A stretch of 64,000 bases of DNA from Streptomyces dysideae. GTDB lineage: Bacteria; Actinomycetota; Actinomycetes; Streptomycetales; Streptomycetaceae. Location of the stretch: contig NZ_KQ949078.1 in assembly GCF_001514305.1 (NCBI RefSeq), positions 183,097 through 247,096 on the forward strand. The letters run 5' to 3'. Positions 8,972 to 18,000 of the stretch are shown here, in pieces; positions within the stretch are counted from its first letter, which is position 1, and each line of letters starts with the position of its first letter. The notes under the pieces were generated by a model. It did not search any database, was not told where the DNA came from, and saw only the letters and a program-made list of their open reading frames with translations. Position numbers and translations under genes: made by a program.

Positions 8972-9496
8972 CTACTTGGGGTCGTCCGGGAGCAGGGTCA
9001 CGTGGTGTCGTGCGAGCTCCTCGACGAGCGGCGCGAACTCCTCCGGCCCCCACTTCGGTGCCTGCTCTCCGGGTACCGGGTCTTCCCCGTTGTCGATCCA
9101 GAACTGCTCGTGGCCGCCCGGGAAAAGGAACGTGAGCAGAGTGGCGGGAAGCGCCCCCACGTTCTTGAATCCATGTCGATTTCCGCGGGGAATCCAGATG
9201 AAGTCGCCGGGACCGGCGGCGAGGACTTCATCCCCGTTGATGAACTCGAAGTCACCCGTGAGGATATAGAAAGCTTCGTCCTCCCTTCCGTGCGAGTGTG
9301 CCACGGCTCCCCCACCGGGCGGGACGGAGGTCTCGAGCACGCCAAGTCGGCCCTCCGTCTGTGCGGCTGAGATCTTCACGGTAGTCGTATCACCGGTGAG
9401 CCACTTGGTGATGCCCTCGCCGCGTCGCACGAAAATACCGTCTCGCTGAGTCCAGCGCGGGTCATTCTTGTCCGGGATCGATACGTTGAAGGTCAT
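8972..9496 (-). CDS. Cupin-domain protein, quercetin-dioxygenase-like
   Basis: The 174-residue protein starts at ATG 9496, with AGGAGG a few bases upstream. A single cupin barrel is evident: HSHGREDEAFYILTGDFEFI carries two His and the Glu of cupin motif 1 (G(X)5HXH(X)3-4E(X)6G), and PGDFIWIPRGNRHGFKN carries the motif 2 His. It therefore should bind one metal ion. Similar proteins include quercetin 2,3-dioxygenase-like enzymes, but many have unknown substrates. It stands alone between an SDR fragment and an acyltransferase stub, so context gives no function. Confidence 0.85.
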   Translation of the reverse strand: MTFNVSIPDKNDPRWTQRDGIFVRRGEGITKWLTGDTTTVKISAAQTEGRLGVLETSVPPGGGAVAHSHGREDEAFYILTGDFEFINGDEVLAAGPGDFIWIPRGNRHGFKNVGALPATLLTFLFPGGHEQFWIDNGEDPVPGEQAPKWGPEEFAPLVEELARHHVTLLPDDPK

Positions 9497-9639
9497 GTCA
9501 TTCCTCCTGTTGATGGTTCTGATGATGCTTGACCGCATCCAGGTGTCCCCAGCTTTCGGCACCGGAGTTGAGATCTACCGCGGTTCGTAGACGGAGCCGC
9601 TCCCGTACGCCGGCCCATGATTGACGTGGCCCCGGTTTC

Positions 9640-9813
9640 CATCGGGCAGTGCGCCGCGCAGGCACTGGACGACGCACAGACAGCTCCAGCAATGGGGAGG
9701 CCCTCCACGCCATAACCGGCGTTATTGACCAGCACGTCGAGGGGCCCACGGTCTGCGTCACTTCGTGGACGACGGTGGGGACTGGTGGTGTCGGCATCGA
9801 AGACGACCTTCAT
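9640..9813 (-). pseudogene. Short-chain dehydrogenase (SDR) fragment
   Basis: A minus-strand frame contains GPLDVLVNNAGYGVEG, the NNAG strand of classical SDRs, nearly identical to the same segment of the intact SDR at 34925-35773. No TGXXXGXG nucleotide-binding motif, catalytic Tyr or full-length frame surrounds it, and the flanks are out of frame. It is a relic of an SDR gene. Confidence 0.65.
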
Positions 9814-9886
9814 TCCCGTGACGCTGTTGTGCGAATCCAGTACGCCGTGCGATGTCCTAGCAGGGACGCACGCGGCGTTCTCGTGT

Positions 9887-10537
9887 TTACGCGGCGAGGC
9901 GTTCGGCGAGGGCCTTGGCCTTGGTGGCCGCGTCTTGGAAGGCGCGGTCGCGGGAGGTTTCGAAGAGCGGCACCAGTTCGGCCATGGCCGGGACGTGGGG
10001 GGCCATGGTGAGTTCCGGGACGATGAAGTCGAGGTCGAGGGCGAGCATGCCGTTGAGGGTCGCCGTCAGGTAGTTCTGCACGTACTCGTAGGGCTCCTTG
10101 GGGGTGCCGGGCGCGTAGGAGCCGCCGCGGCTGGCGACGACGGTGACCGGGGTGCCCTTGGCGGAGGGGTTCTCGCCCGAGGTGCGGCCGAAGAGGATCA
10201 CGTTGTCCAGCCATGCCTTGAGGGTCGAGGGGATCGTGTAGTTGTACATCGGCGCGCCGATCAGCACCGTGTCCGCACGCTCCAGTTCCTCGATCAGCTC
10301 CAGGCGGTCGGCGAAGGCGGCGGCCTGCCCGGGCGTGTGGGCGTCCGGATCGGCGAACCCGGCGGTGTGGGCGTCGGCGGTGATGTGCGGCACCGGGTTG
10401 GCGGAGAGGTCGCGGTAGATCACCGTGCCTTCCGGGTGCTGCTCTTCCCAGGTCTTGCGGAAGGTCTCCGTCACGGCGCGGGAGGCGGAGGCGCCGCCCG
10501 GGAACACGGAGGAGTCGATGTGCAGCAACGTGGCCAT
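9887..10537 (-). CDS. FMN-dependent NADH-azoreductase-like flavoprotein (AzoR family)
   Basis: The 216-residue protein begins at ATG 10537 with GGAGA upstream. It has the flavodoxin-like fold of AzoR: an N-terminal MATLLHIDSSVF strand with the FMN phosphate loop (PGGASASRAVTETF), GAPMYNYTIPSTLKAWLDN for the flavin-binding loop, and VVASRGGSY for the isoalloxazine-contact loop. These enzymes reduce azo dyes and quinones by two-electron transfer from NAD(P)H and dimerise in the cytoplasm. It lies 92 bases downstream of the FAD oxidase gene on the opposite side of a small gap, on the same strand. Confidence 0.88.
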   Translation of the reverse strand: MATLLHIDSSVFPGGASASRAVTETFRKTWEEQHPEGTVIYRDLSANPVPHITADAHTAGFADPDAHTPGQAAAFADRLELIEELERADTVLIGAPMYNYTIPSTLKAWLDNVILFGRTSGENPSAKGTPVTVVASRGGSYAPGTPKEPYEYVQNYLTATLNGMLALDLDFIVPELTMAPHVPAMAELVPLFETSRDRAFQDAATKAKALAERLAA

Positions 10538-10628
10538 GAAGTATCTCCAGTAAGGGGTGAGATGAAAGGTCGGGTGCTCGCGGCGGGTGCCGCGGGCCCG
10601 TGGTCGGTGAGGTGAATGGGGCCGGCGG

Positions 10629-11954
10629 TCAGGCCGGTGGCCCCGGGCGTAGGACGCCGTCGGGGTCGTAGCGCTTCCACAGGTCGGTGACGCGGGTGCG
10701 GGTCGGTCCGGGGTAGGCGCGGGTGAACGTCGCCTCGTCGGGGGCGCTCTCGAAGTTCACGTAGGCGCCGTCGGTGTGCGGGGCGAGGGGGCGCCAGGCG
10801 GCGGCCAGTGTGGCGGGGGCGTCCGGTGGGAACGCCGTGGCGACGACGAGGGTGTTCTGGTGGCGGTGGGCGAACGCGGTGGCCGAGGGGGCCGGGGCGT
10901 GGGTCGCGCCGCCGAGTGAGCGCAGCTGGATCAGGACCGGGTCGGGGGCGGCGGCTGCGGTGACCAGGGCGCGGGCGGCGTCCGGGGTCATGTCGGTGAG
11001 CAGTCCGTTGGTCGTGCTGGCGGGCATCTGGCCGGAGTTGGTGTGCAGATGGTGCGGTGGGACCAGCTCGGTGTAGGGGACGATGTGGGTCTGCTGGGCC
11101 CTCACGTCGCCGATGCCGAGGAGCGGTTCGAGGGCGTCGCGGATGACGGAGGGGCTGTCCGAGGCCACGACGGCGGTGATGAACGCGGCGGTGGTGGTGC
11201 CCTGCGAGGACAGCATCACCGCCGTCGACAGCTCGCGCGGCGCCTGCGCCATGACGTCGGCCCAGCGGCGCAGCGTCTGACCGGCCGGGTCCACTGCGGC
11301 GACGAGCTGTGTGTGGCCGACGTCACGAAGCTCCATGGCCTCGATCTCGAAGGCCACCGCGATCCCGGCACCCGCGCCGGCCCCGCGCATCACCCACAGC
11401 AGGTCGGGATCGGTCTCGGCATCGGCGCGTACGGCCGTTCCGTCGGGCAGGACGACCTCGACGGCGCGGATGTGGTCGATGGTGAGCCCGTACCGGCGTA
11501 CGAGCCAGCCGACGCCGCCCCCGGTGGCGATGCCGCCGACGCCGACGTTGCCGTGGTCGCCCGAGCTGATGGCGAGCCCGTGCGGGGCGAGCGCCTGGGC
11601 GACCTGGGCCCAGCGGGCGCCCGCCTCGACGCGGACCAGTCGGGAGCCGCGGTCGAGGACGTCGATGCGGTGCAGCGCGCTCAGGTCGATGACGAGCCCG
11701 CCGTCGTTGGTGCCGCTGCCGGACAGGCCGTGTCCGCCGCTGCGGACGGCCACCCGAAGCCCCGTCTCCCGCGCGAGCCGCAGCGCTGCCGCGACATCGC
11801 CCGCGGACTCGGGCAGGACCACGGCGGCCGGGCGGCCGACGGTGGTGTAGGTGGAGCGCAGCGGCCGGTAGCGGCGGTCGTCGGGCGTGACCACCTTGCC
11901 CGCGAGTTCGGCCGGCACGGTGGAGAGGGTGGCGTTCGAGAGGGTGGCGTTCAT
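10629..11954 (-). CDS. FAD-linked oxidase (berberine-bridge-like)
   Basis: This 441-residue protein has a PCMH-type FAD domain: VRSGGHGLSGSGTNDGGLVI contains the His of the SGGHG loop that is often covalently bound to FAD, and VGVGGIATGGGVGWLVRRYG the second FAD loop. The C-terminal BBE segment is present (YVNFES and LWKRYDPDGVLRPG). Family members oxidise alcohols, sugars or alkaloid-type substrates with oxygen. Its ATG overlaps the stop of the upstream luciferase-like gene by four bases (ATGA), so translation is coupled and they form an operon, presumably under the divergent HxlR regulator. Confidence 0.9.
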   Translation of the reverse strand: MNATLSNATLSTVPAELAGKVVTPDDRRYRPLRSTYTTVGRPAAVVLPESAGDVAAALRLARETGLRVAVRSGGHGLSGSGTNDGGLVIDLSALHRIDVLDRGSRLVRVEAGARWAQVAQALAPHGLAISSGDHGNVGVGGIATGGGVGWLVRRYGLTIDHIRAVEVVLPDGTAVRADAETDPDLLWVMRGAGAGAGIAVAFEIEAMELRDVGHTQLVAAVDPAGQTLRRWADVMAQAPRELSTAVMLSSQGTTTAAFITAVVASDSPSVIRDALEPLLGIGDVRAQQTHIVPYTELVPPHHLHTNSGQMPASTTNGLLTDMTPDAARALVTAAAAPDPVLIQLRSLGGATHAPAPSATAFAHRHQNTLVVATAFPPDAPATLAAAWRPLAPHTDGAYVNFESAPDEATFTRAYPGPTRTRVTDLWKRYDPDGVLRPGPPA

Positions 11955-12856
11955 CGCCCGCTCCGCAGGGTGTCGACGCGCTCGCGCACCGCGGGCACGA
12001 CCTCGTCGGCGAAGAGCGCGAGCTGTTGCTCGGGGTCGGTGGCGGGCCAGAAGACGAAGGTGTCGAAGCCGAGTTCGACGGTCCACTCGGTAAGGGTGTC
12101 CACCCACCGCCGCCCATCGCCGACGAGCCCGGGACCGCTCCCGTGTCCGTGGTCGCCGATCACGCCGATCACGTTGTAGACGCGCCGCAGTGTGCTCGGG
12201 TCGCGGCCCGCGTCGGTGGCCGCCTCGTCGATGATCCGCTGACGCGAGGGCACCTCCCGCGGCGGGAGGTAGATGTTCAGCGGAGCGATCCAGCCGTCGG
12301 CCGACCGGCCGGTGACGGCGAGCATCCTGGGCTTCTGGGCGCCGAGCCAGAGCTCGACGGGCTTGGGGGGCAGCGGTCCGGCACGGTAGCCGTCGACAGC
12401 GTGGTACGGGCTGTGCAGCTGTACGACGCCTCCGGCCAGGGCCGTGCGCAGGAGTCCCAGGGACTCCTCGGTGAACGCCACCATGTCCTGGCCGCGTCGC
12501 GCCGGCCCGCCCATCGAGGCGATGGCGTCGGGGATGCCGCCCCCGCCGACCCCGAGCTGGATCCGTCCGTCGGTGAGCACGCTCAGCGACGCGGCGGCCT
12601 TGGCGAGCATCACCGGCGGGCGCAGCTGCAGGTCGGCGACATCGGTGAGGAAGGAGATGCGGTCGGTGACCGCCGACAGATGTGTGATCAGGGTCCAGGC
12701 GTCGAGGTGTCCGGGCTGGTACGGGTGGTCCTGGACGGCGAGGTGGTCCAGGCCCGAGTCCTCCGCCGTGCGCGCGAGGCGCCGGGTCTGCGCCCATGCC
12801 CCGGCGGTGGGGTCGAGGCTCACTCCGAAGGAGAGCTGGCGTCCGTAGTCGGTCAT
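11951..12856 (-). CDS. Luciferase-like monooxygenase (F420- or FMN-dependent)
   Basis: The start ATG 12856 gives 301 residues beginning MTDYGRQLSFGVSL, the usual N-terminus of the family. The TIM-barrel signature is visible in DHLAVQDHPYQPGHLDAWTL, ISFLTDVADLQLRPPVMLAK and GRIQLGVGGGGIPDAIASMG. Actinobacterial members often use coenzyme F420 rather than FMN; the sequence alone does not decide. It is the first gene of a two-gene operon with the FAD oxidase and is divergent from an HxlR regulator 64 bases away, an arrangement typical of an inducible redox-detoxification unit. Confidence 0.88.
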   Translation of the reverse strand: MTDYGRQLSFGVSLDPTAGAWAQTRRLARTAEDSGLDHLAVQDHPYQPGHLDAWTLITHLSAVTDRISFLTDVADLQLRPPVMLAKAAASLSVLTDGRIQLGVGGGGIPDAIASMGGPARRGQDMVAFTEESLGLLRTALAGGVVQLHSPYHAVDGYRAGPLPPKPVELWLGAQKPRMLAVTGRSADGWIAPLNIYLPPREVPSRQRIIDEAATDAGRDPSTLRRVYNVIGVIGDHGHGSGPGLVGDGRRWVDTLTEWTVELGFDTFVFWPATDPEQQLALFADEVVPAVRERVDTLRSGR

Positions 12857-12900
12857 GAGTCCAGGCTGCGCCGGACCGCCCCACTGGCAAAACAGTGGGT

Positions 12901-12914
12901 AAGATGCTAATCTT
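12901..12914. promoter_or_regulatory. AAGAT-N4-ATCTT inverted repeat in the HxlR divergent promoter region
   Basis: AAGATGCTAATCTT sits 6 bases before the GTG start of the HxlR gene and 45 bases upstream of the divergent monooxygenase start. The 64-base intergenic space is AT-richer than its surroundings. Autoregulation through this repeat is an inference from its position. Confidence 0.4.
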
Positions 12915-12920
12915 TCGTAA

Positions 12921-13271
12921 GTGAACTCCATTCATGACGACGCCTGCCCGAGCTTCGAGGACACCCTCGAACTGATCGGACGCCGCTGGACGGGTTCGGT
13001 ACTGAAGGCCGCCGCCCAGGGTGCCCGGCGCTTCGGCGAGTACCGGGCGATGATCGACGGCATCTCCGACCGGCTGCTCTCCCAGCGCCTGAAGGAACTC
13101 GAGGCCGTGGGCCTCATCGAGCGCACCGTCATCCCCACCACGCCCGTACAGATCCGCTATCAGCTGGCCCCGGACGGCCAGGCACTGCTGGACGCCCTGC
13201 TGCCGCTCGCGCAGTGGAGCATGCACCGCTCGGGCCCCAGGGGTGCGGGGCGGATTCTGTCGTCGACGTAG
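12921..13271 (+). CDS. HxlR-family winged-helix transcriptional regulator
   Basis: The 116-residue protein matches HxlR regulators along its length: TLELIGRRWTGSVLKAAAQG is the opening helix, FGEYRAMIDGISDRLLSQRL the recognition region, and LKELEAVGLIERTVIPTTPV the wing. The Cys near the N-terminus (DDACPSFEDTL) is at the position used for redox or electrophile sensing in many relatives. The GTG start at 12921 has no ribosome site and may be leaderless. It likely controls the divergent monooxygenase/FAD-oxidase operon and itself. Confidence 0.92.
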   Translation: MNSIHDDACPSFEDTLELIGRRWTGSVLKAAAQGARRFGEYRAMIDGISDRLLSQRLKELEAVGLIERTVIPTTPVQIRYQLAPDGQALLDALLPLAQWSMHRSGPRGAGRILSST

Positions 13272-13362
13272 TCTCCGGATACGCGCGTACAGGAGGCGCA
13301 CGCACTCACTCCGTCGGCCCGGAGGCGCCCAGGCCGCTGGCGAGCACGGCTTTCAGAAGCCA

Positions 13363-13566
13363 TCCGCTTATCGATCGGCGCTGGCAGGCTTGGTCGTCGG
13401 CCTCTTCTGGTGGCCGCTTGGAGCGCTGGCCGCAATCGGCGCCATCGGGTACTTCGTGGGGGCGGTTGTTGCGCACCTGCGTGTCCGCGGCTTCGATGTC
13501 GTCCCCAGCGCTGTCTTGCTCGCAGTCGCTACGGCCTCCCTGGCCCTGCGCCTACTGTCGGCTTGA
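13363..13566 (+). pseudogene. DoxX-like membrane protein, C-terminal fragment
   Basis: Residues from ALAGLVVGLFWWPLGALAAI to LALRLLSA form the last two membrane helices of DoxX-like proteins, including a YFVGAVVAHLRVRGFD loop. The N-terminal two helices are missing: upstream codons in the same frame are Arg-rich and unlike the family. The fragment follows the HxlR gene, so a deletion may have removed the front part of a gene that once followed it. Confidence 0.6.
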
Positions 13567-13840
13567 GACCGGTCGGGTGACAACGATCGTCGAGAAGCCT
13601 TGAGGGGCAGCCGATGGGCGGCACAGTCGGGCACGGTGCCTGGGCTGCGGTCCTGCCCGGCCGCCCCGTAGCCACAGCACACCCGCCCGCCCGCCCCAGG
13701 CATCCAGAGCGACAGCGGCGCTGGCTTCCCTGAGGGGAGTCGGCGCCGAACGTCAGCCTTGCCAGTGTGGCTCCGATGTTGCGCTCGCCCGTCTTGGCGG
13801 ACACTGAGTGCGTACCAGGTTCTCAGGCAAACGAAAGCTG

Positions 13841-16261
13841 ATGACTATGGGTGCAACTCGTGCTACCAACGGTAGTGGCCCCCATGACGGAGTCTCGGCG
13901 GGGAACCGGTCCCACATCCTTGTTGACCAGCGGGGCACCGTGGTCGGATGGAGCCGGGCGGCCGAAGGGTTGCTGGGCTATCCGGCGAATGCGGTGCTGG
14001 GGCGCCCGGTGGTGGACCTGCTGGCCGGTGTCGACGTCGCCGGGCGCTCGCTCGCTGCCATCGACGACTTCGCCGTTCCGCTGCGACGCCGGGACGGCGC
14101 CGCCCTGGCCTGTCGAATGACCGTCCGTCCTGAGCGCGGAGGCGCGGCAGGCACGTGCTGGGGGGTGACCCTCGCGCCTGCGGAACAGGGAAGCCCGACG
14201 GCCGCACTCGATCAGGCCCTCCTGGAAACCCTCTTCACTATCTCTCCCGTAGGTCTGTTCCTCCTCGATCCTCACCTGCGGCTCATCCGGTTCAATCCCG
14301 CAGCCGAGGGCATGCAGGGCGCCTCCGTCGAAGAAGCCGTCGGCAAACGCCCCACAGAGGTGTGGCCGGGTTTCGCCGCTGAAACGGTGGAACGCGTCAT
14401 GGAACAGGTGCTCGCCACGGGGCAGCCGGTGATCGGCATGGAGAAGCACATGCGCCCCCCAGGAGACCCCGATCATGATCATGTTTATTCGGCTTCCGTG
14501 TTCCGCCTGCAGGACGTTCATGGCCGGCTCCTGGGCATCGCCGACGCCACTGTCGATGTCACAGACCGCCACCTGGCGCAGGAGCGGCTGAAGGTGCTCG
14601 CACAGGCCGGCACGCGGATCGGCTCCACCCTCGATGTGCTCGACACCGTGCGGGGCCTGGCGGAGGTATCCGTGCCGGGGCTGGTCGACAGCATGGCGGT
14701 GGAGGTGGTGGAGCCGGTACTCGCGGGAGAGGACCTCGAACCCGGTCCCGTGCAACGCGACACCGTGCTGCGACGGGCGGCATGCCGGTCCCGGGACGAC
14801 ACGGAGCCCTGGACGGCCTGCGACCAGGACGGCGGGCTGCCGCCGGTGATCGCTGCCGAGGCCCTCGCTGACCTTGAGCCGTGCATGGTCGAGCCGCTGA
14901 GTCCCCTCGGACAGCGGGCGTTGCGCAGCTTGCGGGCCCCCAGAGAGGAGGTCCACTCGCTGATGCTCGTACCGCTGGTCGCCCAGCACAGGGCTCTCGG
15001 GCTTGCCACGTTCTGCCGCTGGGGGGAACGCAGGCCCTTCGAACGTGATGATCTGACCCTGGCCGCAGAACTCGCCCTACGCACCGCCGCGTGCCTGGAC
15101 AACGCCCGCCGGTACCTGCGTGAGGGCAATTCCCTGGTCGCACTGCGGCACGCCCTGCGTCCGGGCGGACTCCCTCCCGACTACGCCCTGGATGTGGCGC
15201 ACGAGTACGTGAACGCGGGCTCCGGCGGCGACTGGGTCGACGCCGTACCACTCTCCGGAGCCCGGGTGGCGCTTGTCGCGGGTCGGGTGCCCGGCCGCGG
15301 TGTACAGACCGCTGCAGCCGCGGGGCGGCTCCGTGCGGCGGTGCACACGCTGTCGGACCTGGACCTGGAACCGGATGAACTACTCGCCCGGCTCGACGAC
15401 CTGGTACGCCGCCTCGGGAACGGCACCGGCACGGTGGACGATCAACCATGGCAGGTGCGGGAGGCCGGGAGGTCTGCTGACGGAGGCGAAGCCGGCGCTA
15501 CGTGCCTCTACCTGATCTACGATCCCGTGTCCCGGCGCTGCTCGGTCTCCAGCGCCGGTCACCCTTGGCCCGTGGTCGTGCGCCCGGACGGCACCGTTGC
15601 CCTCCTGGACGATCCACCGGGCGCCGCACTGAGCTGCGTCGGCGAGCCCTTCGGCAAGGTCGACATCGACCTTCCCGAGGACTCGATGCTCGCGCTGTAC
15701 ACCCCAGGCCTCTTCCGGGAACAGCCCGAGGACCGGGGCCGCGAACGCCTGGCCGGCCTCCTTGCCGGTTTTTCCGGCTCCGCGCGCCAGGCGTGCAGCA
15801 TGCTGACCGAAGCACTGGTCCCGGCCCGGATCCGGGAAGACGCCGCGGTTCAGGTCGCTCGCACGCACACGCTCGGGCCGGAGCGGGTCGTGTCGTGGGA
15901 TCTGCCGAGCGATCCGGCCGTGGTCTCCACAGCCCGGTCCCTCGTCACCCGGCAGCTCACAGCGTGGGACATGAGCGAGGCAAGGTTCACCACCGAACTG
16001 ATAGCCAGTGAGCTCGTCACCAACGCCATCCGCTACGCCAAGCCTCCGGTGCGGCTGCGACTCATCCGCAGTCATGTACTGACCTGCGAGGTTTCCGACG
16101 GCAGCAGTACGTCTCCACGGCTGCGGCACGCCCGTACCACCGATGAGGGCGGCCGGGGGCTGCTCCTCGTCGCCCGGTGCTCCGAACGTTGGGGAACCCG
16201 CTACACCGAGGACGGCAAGACCGTCTGGGTCGAGCAGAGCATTTCTGAGGGCCTGGAGTGA
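13841..16261 (+). CDS. PAS-PAS-GAF-SpoIIE-HATPase multidomain regulator with degenerate phosphatase site
   Basis: About 806 residues from ATG 13841 (GTG 13808 is an alternative; neither ribosome site is strong). In order: a PAS domain (ILVDQRGTVVGWSRAAEGLL), a second PAS (PVGLFLLDPHLRLIRFNPAA), a GAF domain, a SpoIIE/PP2C-like domain from about residue 450, and a C-terminal HATPase of RsbW type (TELIASELVTNAIRYAKPP and DEGGRGLLLVA). Streptomyces proteins of this plan act in partner-switching control of sigma factors. In the phosphatase, GGDWVDAV keeps the first Asp, but the GDVVGHG motif reads GRVPGRG and the YTDGL motif reads YTPGL, so two metal-binding Asp are lost. Kinase motifs look intact. 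Confidence 0.88.
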   Translation: MTMGATRATNGSGPHDGVSAGNRSHILVDQRGTVVGWSRAAEGLLGYPANAVLGRPVVDLLAGVDVAGRSLAAIDDFAVPLRRRDGAALACRMTVRPERGGAAGTCWGVTLAPAEQGSPTAALDQALLETLFTISPVGLFLLDPHLRLIRFNPAAEGMQGASVEEAVGKRPTEVWPGFAAETVERVMEQVLATGQPVIGMEKHMRPPGDPDHDHVYSASVFRLQDVHGRLLGIADATVDVTDRHLAQERLKVLAQAGTRIGSTLDVLDTVRGLAEVSVPGLVDSMAVEVVEPVLAGEDLEPGPVQRDTVLRRAACRSRDDTEPWTACDQDGGLPPVIAAEALADLEPCMVEPLSPLGQRALRSLRAPREEVHSLMLVPLVAQHRALGLATFCRWGERRPFERDDLTLAAELALRTAACLDNARRYLREGNSLVALRHALRPGGLPPDYALDVAHEYVNAGSGGDWVDAVPLSGARVALVAGRVPGRGVQTAAAAGRLRAAVHTLSDLDLEPDELLARLDDLVRRLGNGTGTVDDQPWQVREAGRSADGGEAGATCLYLIYDPVSRRCSVSSAGHPWPVVVRPDGTVALLDDPPGAALSCVGEPFGKVDIDLPEDSMLALYTPGLFREQPEDRGRERLAGLLAGFSGSARQACSMLTEALVPARIREDAAVQVARTHTLGPERVVSWDLPSDPAVVSTARSLVTRQLTAWDMSEARFTTELIASELVTNAIRYAKPPVRLRLIRSHVLTCEVSDGSSTSPRLRHARTTDEGGRGLLLVARCSERWGTRYTEDGKTVWVEQSISEGLE

Positions 16262-16649
16262 GTCGTGAAGTCCGGTTCGGCGGGCTGTACACAGAGCATT
16301 TTTCCAGTGCAGGCAGACTGCAACTCCCCAATAGCTCGACCTGGAGCGTGTGAGCAGCTGCTCGGACCACCGAGCATCGCGCATCCGCGGGCAGAACGAC
16401 CGGGGCATGGACATGGCGTGCGAGTTGCATGATCACTCCACTGGATCTGGTCCAGCCCCGGTTCGCACGGTTGGGCTTGGTAGAGGAGATGGGGCCGTTC
16501 GAGGCACGCCCGAGCGGCGGCAGGAAACGCCACTTGCAGTGCGGCCCGCCGGTGGGCTGCGCTGGAAGGTCGTGGGTGGTGCCAACTGAACAGGCACCCT
16601 GAGGAGGCGAAAGGAAGGAAGTTCCGTGCAGGTCACCGGTGACGCGCGC
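16262..16649. other. Gene-free region, possible truncated gene start near 16626
   Basis: Nothing conserved was found between 16262 and 16600. At 16601-16620 there is a strong purine-rich ribosome site (GAGGAGGCGAAAGGAAGGAA), followed by GTG 16626. That frame ends after only 12 codons, at a TAG within the terminator hairpin that follows, suggesting loss of a gene body. Confidence 0.35.
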
Positions 16650-16695
16650 CTGCCCACACCGTAGGGCGTGCGTGGTCGCCGTGCGGTGTGGGCAG
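16650..16695 (-). terminator. Terminator hairpin of the flavoenzyme operon
   Basis: CTGCCCACACCG (16650-16661) pairs perfectly with CGGTGTGGGCAG (16684-16695) around a 22-base loop. It lies 9 bases past the stop of the minus-strand gene at 16705 and fits a factor-independent terminator. Confidence 0.65.
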
Positions 16696-16704
16696 GGGTC
16701 GAGG

Positions 16705-17922
16705 TCAGACCATGAGGCTGACACGCTCGCTGATGCCGAGGAGGGACTTGCCGTAGACCTCCAGGCCGACCGCCGGGACCAGGCCGGCGTGGCGGGCCGC
16801 GACGTTGGCGTCCCGCCAGATGCGCTGGAGGGGGGCGGCGTCGGCGAACGAGGAGGCGCCGTGCACGTTCAGGAGAGTGCTGATCGCGTCGAGTACCTGC
16901 TGTGCGGCGAAGCCGGCCCGGGCCCTGATGTGCGTACGTGAGGCGTAGTCCAGGGGACCGCCGGAGGCGGCGGCCTGATCGACCTCGTCGACGGCCCGGT
17001 AGGTGTGCAGGCGTGCCGTCTCCAGCTTCAGCGCGGCCTCGGCCAGCTGTATCTGGACGCCCACCGAGTCGGCCTGCCTGCCGTGGACGGTGAACGACAA
17101 CGGCTTCTCCTCGGCTGCGCCAACCGCCATGTTCAGCGCTGCCTTCCCGAGTCCGAGCAGCGGTCCGACCAGGCACAGCAACAGCATCGGCCCGAACGTC
17201 GTGGCGTACAGCGTCTCGTCCAGGGACGCACGCGGATAGACGCCCTCTGCGGCCGCGGGAACCGACAGCACCCGGTGCTCGGGAACGAACACGTCCTGCC
17301 CGATCAGGGTGTTGCTCGCGGTCGCCTGCATGCCCGCGGTGTGCCAGGTGTCCTCGATGGTCAGCTCGGAGGCGCGGATCAGGACGAGCGCCTGGTCCAC
17401 CACTGCTCCGCTGTCGTCCTTCAGCAGTGCGCCGACCGCGGCCCAGGTGGCATACGGGGCGCCGGAGTTGTACGACCACTTGCCGCTGACGCGCCAGCCG
17501 CCCGGCACCCGCTCTCCCATGCCCGTCGGTGCGGCCACACCGGTAACCCGCGCATCCGGATCGGCGCCGAACACCTCCTCCTGCGCCTTGTCGGGGAAGA
17601 GGCACGCCATCCAGTTGGTCACCGCAATGATCATCCCGACCCAGGCCGCTGAGCCATCACCCTCACCGAGGGCCTCGGAAACCTCGGTCAAGGTCCGCAA
17701 GTCGGTCTCGTAGCCGCCGTACCGCCTGGGGGTCAGTAGCCGGAAGACGCCCGCATCGGCCATCGCGTCGACGACCTCCACCGGCAGGACGCGGTCCGAC
17801 TCGCCGCGCGCCGCCTGGTCGCGCAGCAGCGGCTGCAGGGCGATCGCCCGGCCGACGAGTTCGGCCCTGACGCCTTCCTTGGACGGCACACCCGTCTCGT
17901 CCTGACGGTTGTTGCTGTTCAC
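16705..17922 (-). CDS. Acyl-CoA dehydrogenase-fold flavin monooxygenase (HsaA/HpaB-type oxygenase subunit)
   Basis: From GTG 17922, with AAGGAG six bases upstream, the product is 405 residues. The fold is that of acyl-CoA dehydrogenases (DAGVFRLLTPRRYGGYETDL, WRVSGKWSYNSGAPYATWAA). The C-terminus, with NVHGASSFADAAPLQRIWRD followed by DANVAARHAG, matches class D flavin-dependent oxygenases such as HsaA and indole or phenol hydroxylases. These use reduced flavin supplied by a partner reductase; none lies beside it. The gene is downstream of an esterase on the same strand, 78 bases away. A true acyl-CoA dehydrogenase cannot be ruled out. Confidence 0.78.
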   Translation of the reverse strand: MNSNNRQDETGVPSKEGVRAELVGRAIALQPLLRDQAARGESDRVLPVEVVDAMADAGVFRLLTPRRYGGYETDLRTLTEVSEALGEGDGSAAWVGMIIAVTNWMACLFPDKAQEEVFGADPDARVTGVAAPTGMGERVPGGWRVSGKWSYNSGAPYATWAAVGALLKDDSGAVVDQALVLIRASELTIEDTWHTAGMQATASNTLIGQDVFVPEHRVLSVPAAAEGVYPRASLDETLYATTFGPMLLLCLVGPLLGLGKAALNMAVGAAEEKPLSFTVHGRQADSVGVQIQLAEAALKLETARLHTYRAVDEVDQAAASGGPLDYASRTHIRARAGFAAQQVLDAISTLLNVHGASSFADAAPLQRIWRDANVAARHAGLVPAVGLEVYGKSLLGISERVSLMV

Positions 17923-18000
17923 CACGTTCTCCTTCTGCACTGGTTAACTGCCAACTGATCAAGTGGGGTGAGTGCTCGTGTGAGGGCTGCGGCCCGGGAC

